From Cerioporus squamosus (Eukaryota; Basidiomycota; Agaricomycetes; Polyporales; Polyporaceae), in NCBI GenBank assembly GCA_022592435.1, contig JABYQS010000018.1:248001-312000 (forward strand): DNA of 64,000 nt, written 5' to 3'. Every line of letters starts with the position of its first letter. Position 1 is the first letter of the stretch. This document shows, piece after piece, positions 55,593-64,000 of the stretch. Position numbers and translations under genes: made by a program. Under the pieces are notes generated by a model that saw only the letters and a list, made by a program, of their open reading frames with translations, had not been told where the DNA came from and made no database searches.

Positions 55593-57350
55593 TCAAGCGA
55601 AGAGAGCAAGCACGGCCGCACCCACCGGTATGGCGAGCACGCTCCACGACGCGCCCGAACCCAGCGCCCCGCCGTCCTGCTGGCGCAAGCCGGACGAGGA
55701 AGAATTCGAGCCACTTCCGGACGCCGCAGCGGCTGCGACGAGGCCCGAGTCCGAGAACGGCTGGTTCCAGAGGAACTGCGCGTCCGCGGGGTACGTGTTC
55801 CCCGCGTTGTCGAGCATCCACTTGGCGTACGTGCCCGCGGCGTCGCCGTAGACCGCGCCGACGGCGACGACGTTCGGCCAGAGCTCGGACGCGACCTCCT
55901 TGCCGGCGGGCTGCGTGATCGCGTAGTCGAGCGCGTCCTTGATCGTCGTGCCCTTCGCGGTCTTGAGGCTCCAGACGTCGTAGCCGATGTACGCGCCGAG
56001 CTTCGCGTTCGTCTGTGCGGGACAGGGTGGGGCGTTAGCGTCGGCGAAGGCTAGTGTCTGTCAACGGTAGAACGGGTGCACGTACGATCATGGCGGCGAG
56101 GTTATACGCGCGATAGTGGTATGGGCGCGTGCGGGCAGTCTCGAGGGGCTGAGGAAGAGACGCAGAGTGAGCGAACGACGTCACTGGGTAGACGGTTCGT
56201 GGGCTTACCTGGTCACCGTTTGCCACAATCTGCCAGGTGTACTGAGTCGTGAAGTACTCTTCGAGGGTTTGCTTGGCACCTGCGGTGTCGCCGACAAGGA
56301 TCTGGAGCGCCGCGAGCTGGTTGTAATAGAACGTCCCGTGGTTGCTGCGCATCCGTCAGTCCGCGATACTCGTGTGCAGCCATTGATATTTGGGCACTCA
56401 CTTGGTAGCAGCCTTCTCCTCGAGGGCGATGTTCGCGGTCGTCAGCCACGAGATGTACTCCTTGGTCCAGTTGGTGAGGCCAGCGTCAACATCGCTCGTC
56501 CACTCGGGCGCCTTGCCCTCGCGAAGGATCAGGATGCCGCTGACGACCTTGGCCATGCATTTAAGGTCCAGGATGCCCGTATGCGTACCGTTCTGCCCGT
56601 CCGGCCCGCGCTGCATCTGCGCGTACGCGAGGTTCGGCGTCATGGCCGTGTCGGCCGCGAGGAACCAGGTGTTGATGAACCGCGCGACGTTGGCCGAGTA
56701 CACGGAGGAGCCGTTGATGGCCCACGCAAGCGCGTTGTAGAGGACCGCGTTCGCCATGTCCTCGAACTCGCCGATGTCGTTGATCGTCCGCCCGTCGGGG
56801 TTGAACAGGCCATCCCTGGAGACATACGGGCAGGTGACCCAGACTGCGGCAGGTGCCGTCAGTTGTGAGGATCCGAGACGAGAACGCAAGACGCACTTTC
56901 TTGTGGGGTCAGCTCAGTCGTGTTACCGACTTTCGAGCAGTCAGGCCACCAACTGTGGGTCCGCGAACGGTTAGAGCATATATCCAGATGGTACACAATT
57001 GAACGCACTAGGGAGCCCAACTCATGTAGTCGTGCTTGTTGCCAGTGGGCGGGGCATACGTCTTGTTCATGACGGCTATGTGAAAGAGGTTCAAGACACG
57101 CCTCATTTGTCCGGCTCGCTTGTTACTCACACCAAGGGCCCTGTGCGGCCAGGACCTGCGCCCATGTAACGATGGTATCTTGTGCATCTATCGTGAAGTT
57201 GGTGAAGTTCTTCGCGAGGACATATTGCGGGTCGACAAAGTCGTTAGCATAGCTGGTGACCGTGATAGCGCGAGCAGGTGAGATATGCGAGAGGAGCAAA
57301 GATACAGCCGAAAGCACTGCCGTGAACGAGAAAGAGGATCCTGGGCGCAT
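55593..57350 (-). CDS. Secreted alginate-lyase-family protein, GPI-anchored
   Basis: Seven exons in phase, 467 residues: 57350-57131, 57075-57009, 56952-56897, 56843-56402, 56344-56209, 56148-56086, 56012-55593. Signal peptide within residues 1-27 (FTAVLSAVSLLLSHISPARA). Family blocks: HDYMSWAPYWWPDCSKV, ESWVTC-like IWVTCPYVSRDGLFNPDGR, TWFLAADTAMTPNLAYAQMQ, and NNHGTFYYNQLAALQILVGD, the NNHGxxY motif of alginate-lyase-domain proteins (PF05426-type). The C-terminus has a Ser/Gly stretch then WSVLAIPVGAAVLALFA, a likely GPI-anchor signal. Several N-x-S/T sites are present. Substrate in fungi is not settled; land fungi rarely meet alginate, so another uronate polymer is possible (inference). 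Confidence 0.87.
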
Positions 57351-58292
57351 CGCTGAACGTCGGTATACAGCCGTCGGTGCCCGCAAACTGCTGAGAGGAG
57401 ATAGAAAGCAAGCGGAAGTGTCAGAAAGGACAGACGGTCAACCCCTGTGAGAGGCGGGAGGTCACAGCGAGCTCAGGAGGGGAGTCCGACTCGATTGAAG
57501 GGAAGAGGTGAGCAGTTACGGATGCGGGGAAGGGGCCTCACGGACGGCGAAGAAAAGGCGAAAGGTAATGCGCACGAGACAACATACGCGGCGACACTTG
57601 GCCGCACAGGTCTGTCGCGGCGTTCATGGCCCTGATCGTGCAGTCTGTAATTGCCAGCGGCAGGCCTGCAGCATTCTCGGCGCGTTTCATTGAGCGCGGG
57701 GTTGATTAGTGATCCAGGCAATCTCGATAGTCTAGAGATTTGATTTACGCGGCCGGCTTGGCGTCCTGGCCTCCGATGGGCCGCCTATCTTTCCGACAAT
57801 ATTCCAGCGGAAACGACACCAGCGGAACGGAGGAAGACACGGATGCGGCGGAGTCAACGTTGCGAGAAAGGATTGCTGACATATTACAACACGGGTCATA
57901 CGCTGTATCTCAACGTGTCGTTTCTGAAGATCAGCTATATAGGCGATATCTGTAGAGAACGATGCTGACATACATATCATGCAGGTCATCGGTCGGTCTG
58001 ACTGGGAGGCTCTTGGGTGCGAGTCGGCCAATAAGTGTGATCTTGGTACCGAGGCTTGCCGTTGAGACGCCTGCGGGCGAAGTTGCAAATGACAATGACA
58101 CAAACCATCATATCCAGCTGGTGAGAAGACGAGAAGACTACTGAGAATGAACCAACTCTGGATGGCGACTGAAGTGAGTAAGTAGTCTTCATGCAATGTG
58201 CAGAACTGAGACCGCCGCTCAGCTCTATCGTTGCTATCTATAGGTCTCTTCCTATTACATTCCAGTATGCCAGACCCGTCTGCTAATCATAC
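57351..58292. other. Intergenic, nothing recognised
   Basis: About 940 bases between the start of the minus-strand lyase gene and the tRNA. No coding exon or repeat was recognised. Its proximal part should contain the lyase promoter. Confidence 0.4.
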
Positions 58293-58361
58293 GCATTAAT
58301 GGGGTAGTGGTAACCTGGGTCGTTGCCATCGACCCGCCGGGGTTCGATTCCCCTCAATGCA
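58293..58361 (+). tRNA. tRNA-Gly (anticodon GCC)
   Basis: 69 bases foldable as a cloverleaf. The acceptor arms GCATTAA and TCAATGC pair at six of seven positions, discriminator A. The D arm contains the A-box-like TGGGGTAGTGG. The anticodon stem GGTCG/CGACC encloses loop TTGCCAT with anticodon GCC. The T arm GGGG-TTCGATT-CCCC contains the B box GGTTCGATTCC. No intron. A run of six T's follows. The A-C acceptor mismatch and the 4-bp core of the T stem are slightly weak, so it could be a diverged copy. Confidence 0.72.
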
Positions 58362-58384
58362 TGTGGCATATGCTTTCATGAATC

Positions 58385-58390
58385 TTTTTT
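58385..58390 (+). terminator. RNA polymerase III terminator
   Basis: TTTTTT, 23 bases after the tRNA end, the usual Pol III stop signal. Confidence 0.7.
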
Positions 58391-59788
58391 ATTCTGTCAG
58401 GTTCGGTGAGATTGCGCAGTCATTGACTTATCATTCTTGCCGAGTCTTTCCCTGCATACGGGCTGCTCATAGAGCATTACTTGTTATATATCGCGAATCA
58501 CGGCCCAACTAGTCTGACAAGAGGCAGCCACAGAGCTTTCACAATGGAGCTTACTAATCACTCTCCATCATGCTGCTTCCCTGCCGTTTGCAGGACACGT
58601 ATCGGTGGATGCCTGTGGCAATCTGCGAGTCGAGGCAGACATGGAACATATCGAGTGCTAGACTCGGAGAACCTGGACTCGACTTGAATGTCATCAATTT
58701 GCCTCCACAGATCAATTCAATGAATGCTGGAGGGCACATCCTCACAACCCGTCCATCTCTTGCGACGCTGATTGACGTCGTCCTCAAAAGTACTGACTTG
58801 GTACTGACCGGCATCCCGCACACGGTTCCAGGTGACATGGAAGAGCAATTGATCGACATCGACTGTATCGAGGCTACCGAGAGAGGACCTGTCCGAATGT
58901 CCAGGACTCGGGCACAGATGCAGTCCAGGACACCCGGAGCGCAACGGGCATATATGCTTCAAAGCAGCATTGGTCGGAGTGCGCGCATGCAGAGGCACAG
59001 GATTCCCGCCGGTCTCACGCTCGCCGTCCAAGGCAGGCTGGTCCAACTCATGGTTCAACCGGTCCATGGACGTCTGCGCGGTGTGAGGATTACCATGGAG
59101 GGGTTTGATCGACGAGTGGAGGCCGTAGGACCTGCACAAGAGCATAGGCTGCCGTACCCGACCAGTTGAGAGAGCGGTTACCTACACGCCTTCACGCCTT
59201 CCAGTTCTGCTAATTCACCCTGGATCACCGCTGCGCCCAGCCAGTGTCTGACAGTGTCATAGCCGTTATATGTGATTTCGAGTCGGTTTGATCCTTGCTC
59301 GCGGCCGTGTACGAGGCCAGACTACCAGACAGCTGTATGATTGCATGACAAAACTTCAATTATGCTCTTCCTAATACCCGTTCCATTGACAACAGACGGC
59401 CACGCAGCCGAAAAAAAACGCAAACAACACAACAAGACAGAACAGTTAAGGATACAGTGGGGTGAGGGGGATGCCGAGAACGACGAGCCAAGTAATACAT
59501 TGAGGGGGTATGTATGTATGTATGTATGCAAGATATGGGGATGGATGTGGGCGAAGCAGAGGCGACAGATGCATGTTGCAAGCAGGCGGGGGCACAATAG
59601 CAGGGAAGTAGGTAGGTAGCCGAGCTGTAGAGATTAGACGAACATATGCAGTCCGGACGACGAAGGATGGGCAGGGCAGGCAAGCGGGTAACGGTGAGAA
59701 GTGTGCGGGCCGATAAGGTAGAGCTAGTGGTTGATCTTTTCGAGGAGGGGAGAGGGTGCAACGAGGCGGCGGGGCAGCGCACAGCGCT
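58391..59788. other. Spacer with microsatellite; unsupported ORFs
   Basis: A plus-strand frame 58570-59169 (199 codons, starts MLLPCRLQDTYRW) is open but has no motif I know and overlaps an equally long minus-strand frame; I do not call it. A pure TATG repeat (five units) lies at 59509-59528. The 3' UTR of the Clp1-like gene lies near the right end. Confidence 0.35.
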
Positions 59789-60798
59789 CTACGCCTTCTC
59801 GACGACCTTGGTCATGGCGGCGAGGACGACCTCCCAAGCGAGGTCCATGACGCCCCAAAGCTCCGCGTCGAACACGCCGAGCGCGCAGACATTCTGCCAG
59901 AGACCGTTGATGACCTTGACGTGCGCCATGAGGCCGCCCATCGCGTTCTGCGCGCCGCCACGCTGGAACGCCGCGCCGGCGAGCGCGTGCGCGAGGCGCA
60001 TGAGGTGCTCGGAGCTGAACTGCGCGACGTAATGGGACTTGCCCGGGCCTGCGCTCGAGCCCGCGGCGGAGAGCGGCGGGAAGGACTGGGCGAGCGCGGG
60101 GAGGAGCGAGGCGAGGAGCGTGTCCGGGCGCATCGTGTGCAGGTAGGCGTGCAGGAGCGCGTATGTCTCGGGGCTCGGGACCGTGAGCGGGACGATGGGG
60201 AGCGTGAGGGCGGCGCGGCGGCCTGCGCTGCGGGGCACTTGCGGGAGAGGCGGGAGGAGGGAGCAGTGCACAGCCATCACGAGTGCGGACGCGGGGTAGA
60301 GGGGCACGGTCGTGGATGGCGGCAGGGAATGCCTGTCGGCGAAGGATGCTACGGTTGGCGTCTTCGCGGACGACCGGGAGGACAGGATGGCAAAGACGTG
60401 GCTGGGGAAGCTGGACATGTCTGGTGCTTGGGAGGTCGGGCGGATGGGCGCGTCGATGGACTGCGGGAGGTGGGCGCATGGCAGGGAGTTCGGGATCGTC
60501 AGAAGCGACATTGCGCTGAGCATCCTGGAGTGCAGTGTCAGAGAACTGTGAACGCTTGGAGCAAGAGAGGTACGCACTGCTGACAGTTGCTGTCGACGAG
60601 ACGGCGGATGTATTCGAGCGGCACGCCCGCGAGGCCGGGGTCGAGACGCGCGATGGCGTCACGCGAGGGCTCGCTGAAGCTGGGACGCGCAAGACGGCGC
60701 GGGATGTTCAGCTTCTGCTCTATCGGGTGCGAGTAGTGGGCAGAGGAGAGGTTGAGGGCCTCGGGGATGGCAGAGTGACGCGACGCGACCTGGAACAT
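59789..60798 (-). CDS. Clp1-like protein (basidiomycete sexual-development regulator)
   Basis: Two exons, 60798-60578 and 60524-59789, with a 53-base GTGCGT...CAG intron; 318 residues. It resembles Coprinopsis Clp1, which is needed for clamp-cell formation under the A mating-type pathway, and its smut relatives (from memory of the family). Matching parts are LDPGLAGVPLEYIRRLVDS, FPSHVFAILSS, VPLYPASALVMAVHCSLLPP, the LPIVPLTVPSPETYALLHAY and LHTMRPDTLLASLLP block, and VKVINGLWQNVCALGVFDAE and LWGVMDLAWEVVLAAM near the C-terminus. No catalytic motif is known for the family. Probably nuclear. An Ala/Ser/Gly-rich insert (SAAGSSAGPGKSHYV) precedes the last helices. Confidence 0.75.
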
Positions 60799-63700
60799 GG
60801 TGCAGCAGAAACAGAAAATGCAAACTTGGGGACGAGAGCACGAAGACGGGCGCGAGGAGTATTATAGGCGGAAGACACTAGGACCGGTATAGTCGGACTG
60901 TCCGGGTGGACAATAGGGTAGGTGTGCGGGCGCGAGGTGATCGACACGGGGTGCGCGCGAGGCGGCGGGGCGAGGAATGGAGAGGCGCGTTGCGACAGAC
61001 GACGCGGCGGTCTTGTTCTGAGGCCTCATCGCGACGAGCTGTAGTACTTATACGTCGCGCGCTGTGGTCGCTGCCCGGATGAGAATAAGGCTCGCCCCGC
61101 TGGCGTCCTGCACATGGCGGACGGGAATAAGAGGACACACAAAACGGGCTGCTCGTTTGTGGTGCATCCGGTCCTCCCACACGTGGCGCGCAGGCGCTTG
61201 CCCCGGAAAGGGTATGTTTGTCGACTCGTCCACTCCTGGGATCTGAGCCAAGATCCAACTCTGTCCTCGATCGCCTCTCGTCCGTCAATGAGAAGACGCG
61301 AGAGTCTGCGGGGCCAGCACGCGCCTTCTCCGTAGCCATCGCGACTCCCCGTCCCTTGTATTCCCTTTCTCGTCGCACCAACCCCGTCCCGCACGCCAGT
61401 CCGCTGGGTCACCCAAGCAGCGACTATCGTGACGCTATCCTCCAAGATCTGCGTCCTTTGTGCTCAGAACCCCCGCTGCGTAATTTTCACGTACACTCCG
61501 CCGTCGACAACGCTCGGCCCACATGCGCGCGTACACTCGCCTCAGGCTAGTCCTTCTGATGTGCTCCTCTGCCCGCGACACGTTTGATGGTATCGGGGCA
61601 GCCTTGTCTTCGTTCTCACCAGCTGCAGGAGAGCAGGCCCTACGAGGTGAGTTGCGTCCCGGTGGCCCACATTTCTGACTAGGACCGCACCACATGAGCG
61701 GCCGTGAAACGCGATCGAACAGCAGCTCCAGAGGACGCTTGTTCCGGGAAGTGGGCCACGACTGAATGAAATACTCAGTGTATCCACACACAGGACAGGA
61801 AGTCGCCTCCTTCAACGCACAGCGTGGGTACGCATCAGCTCCTTGTACCTGGGATGACTTCACCAGGATGGCAAGTTGCACACCTTCGCTTCCCAAGGGT
61901 CATCTTGTATTCGCTGATAGCTCTCCACTCGCAGCCCCGAGCCCGTGCGCTGCCACCCTGCAGCCGCTGCCACCCTGCAGCCGCTGCCAGCATCACAGCC
62001 GGCACTTGCTTCTTCTAGCTTGACTCCTCGAGACTCAGGCCGCCGCTGCGCCGAGACACATAGTACGGTAACGTACCGCCCCTCCGACTCCCGAGGTCTG
62101 GAGTCAGGACGCACATCCGACGTCAGCGCTGCCTGAACATGATCATTCTGCAGGACCGTCCCTTCATTCTCGCCCTTGCACAGGTTCAGGTTCACAGCGC
62201 AGTCTATGCCGCATCCGGCATGGTCGCCTCCGGCTCCGCCACAGTGTTGAAGTAACGCCCGAGCAGCAAATTCCCCGGAGGTAAATCTGCAGCGGCGGGA
62301 AATTCATACCACGGGAGGCACGTACATATTTGTCCTTCATTATCGGCCTAGGCAGAACGCTCTTCCGTCCCCGTGGCTCAGCCTGTCCTCGGTGCGGAGT
62401 ATCCGCAGCTCCCGGCCTCGAGGTTACCGTTCGCGTTGGCCATCTACAGTGGGGTTAGGTCGTGTATTGATGGCTCGTTGCCAATCTCTCCGCACACAGC
62501 ACACAGTACGAGTACGCTCAGGCTCGACGTCCCGAGTTCCGGAGGAGCACCAAGAACGCGTGGCCGACCTGGATCACAGCAGGCCAGGTTCGCACTTCGC
62601 TTCGACTGGAGCGATCCGCTGGACTGTTCGGGTGCCCGAGCGGCTCCGCGGGTGAAACGAACTGTTGCGTGCTGGGGAGCAGGGACAGGGACGGGACGGA
62701 GGTGAGCTTCTAGCGTTCTGGCCGGTTTTCGCGTGCATGCTCGTGCAGGGCGGATGTCTCCAACGGAGCCTCATGACAGATCTAACACCAGAGCTCTGTT
62801 CTTACGGTCGGGTCGCCGACGTCTGCTGCAGGGGCCGTTTGATAATTCGCCGTGAGCTCTGACATGTCTCCCTTCGTAAGCTCGGTGTGGTTTGCATGAC
62901 TTGACGCATCTGCGGCGGACCGACCGCTCTCAGTCTCCTCCATCCCCATATGGGGACCATAACCATGAACTCTCACCGTAGTCACTACCGTACCCAAGCC
63001 TTGACGCCCACGCAGCTGCACCCCGGGCCACCGCACGCCCCCTACGAGGTGCGTTCCGCTGATCTGCTCAAGAATGATCATCCACCCGTCCGCTGACCGC
63101 CGCTCATAGTCTCGCAAACGAGCCCATCCCCTCGCGAATCACACACGGCCTGCACTTGGTCGACCTTGAGGGTTCGGCTCGCCGGAGGTGCACACACATG
63201 CGCCCACAACGGAGTCCGTGCAGCGTGCTCGGCACCGGTGGCGCTCGTTCTCGTTCGCCGCGTTGGACTGGCTGCATGCCGTCGGGGATCTGCAGCATTG
63301 TAGTGTCTCGGCAGGTTCCTTCAGGCGGCGCAGTCGGACTCGCTTGCTGGGCGCCGTGCATGTGTGATGAAATATATCTTGTATGACCTTGTCTGTGTAC
63401 GCGAGACTAACGTGCTAGGAACGTCCGCAGAGAGAGAGGAAGATAGGGTGTTCTGAGGGCTGTATAGAGCACAGAGAGTCTCCTCCTTCATGGTGTGGCT
63501 TGCTCACACCTGGGATCTCCGAAATCAAAGGCGTACCGGCTCATGTAGAGCAACCTGTAGATGGTGAAGGGAGTCCGTTTGACTGCAATATTGTATAGCA
63601 GTACATGCTACTAGTTCTCGTCCGACAGTTAGACACAGGCATCCAAGGGCAGCGCACAGGTACAGTACCTCCAGCCAGGAAATTGGTATTCTGGGGTAAA

Positions 63701-64000
63701 TCCATGCATTGCGACAAGGTGTCGCTTCGCTTGAAGCAGATATTGCGAGCGTGATTCGGATCGCAAGGTGCGGACGGACCTCGTATTGCAGCTGTGGTTA
63801 CGCGGATGCAGCCGATTGGACCCAGGACACCGGAGAACCCAGACTGACCATAGTCGCATGCTTTGTCAGTCAAGCGCGCCAGGACGTAGTTTCACGCCTC
63901 CTCGATAGACATCCCGAGCAGAGAAGGTATCATTGGACAGATATAGAAAGGTGTAATGTGATATACGCAGTACCTCGTGGAGTTACAGTACCAGGTAAGC
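60799..64000. other. Right end of the window, no gene supported
   Basis: About 3.2 kb. It holds the Clp1-like promoter near 60800-61000, and a 17-bp tandem repeat (unit GCTGCCACCCTGCAGCC, two copies) at about 61949-61982. Open frames on both strands, such as 61435-61896 minus, have no motif or intron structure. Nothing else is recognisable, and a gene could be truncated at the edge. Confidence 0.35.

Noticed and set aside
59756..60583. 275-codon plus-strand frame
   Set aside because: Antisense to the Clp1-like exon, glycine/arginine-rich, with no family motif.
61949..61982. Regulatory array or CRISPR-like repeat
   Set aside because: Only two 17-bp units in tandem without spacers; ordinary slippage repeat.

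Overview
This window looks like nuclear DNA of a filamentous basidiomycete, most likely an agaricomycete (inference). The genes are broken by many short GT-AG introns of about 50-60 bases, they lie on both strands with short spacers, and several families point to such fungi: a Clp1-like mating regulator, a HET-domain protein, a Kre9/Knh1-like wall protein, an endopolygalacturonase and a Zn2Cys6 regulator with a very long glutamine/proline-rich tail. Exon models were built by hand; most were checked by reading phase across every junction, and unresolved ends are stated.

Layout: 0.4-1.7 kb, a poorly resolved minus-strand gene that may be broken. 2.1-4.1 kb, MTG2-type mitochondrial Obg GTPase (-), divergent from an HNH-domain protein (+, 4.5-5.8 kb). 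6.3-8.5 kb, Sae2/CtIP-type DNA end-resection factor (+). 8.7-11.1 kb, GPI1/PIG-Q (-). 12.2-13.7 kb, splicing factor SYF2 (-), divergent from a protein kinase (+, 14.0-16.4 kb). 17.0-18.2 kb, small secreted wall protein (+). 19.2-21.4 kb, HET protein (+). 22.8-24.2 kb, bHLH factor (+). 24.9-25.8 kb, signal peptidase SEC11 (+), followed by a decayed tandem copy of SEC11 and its flank. 27.5-29.8 kb, purine-cytosine permease (+).

From 32.5 to 43.8 kb lies a complete, apparently young non-LTR retrotransposon of about 11.4 kb. It carries an accessory ORF, a zinc-knuckle ORF1 and a 1805-residue ORF2 with endonuclease, reverse transcriptase and RNase H. A long hairpin overlaps the ORF2 stop, and the element ends in a pure 32-A tail. 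A 14-16 bp target-site duplication fixes both ends. This is the most remarkable object in the window.

After about 2.3 kb without a recognisable gene come the Zn2Cys6 regulator (46.2-50.6 kb), a 13-exon endopolygalacturonase (+, 53.0-55.0 kb) convergent with a GPI-anchored alginate-lyase-family protein (-, 55.6-57.4 kb), a tRNA-Gly(GCC) (58.3 kb) and a Clp1-like gene (-, 59.8-60.8 kb). The last 3.2 kb holds nothing I can support.

Most single-copy genes are housekeeping (mitoribosome assembly, splicing, GPI anchors, secretion, DNA repair). The secreted and regulatory genes fit a plant-wall-degrading, mating-competent mushroom-forming fungus.
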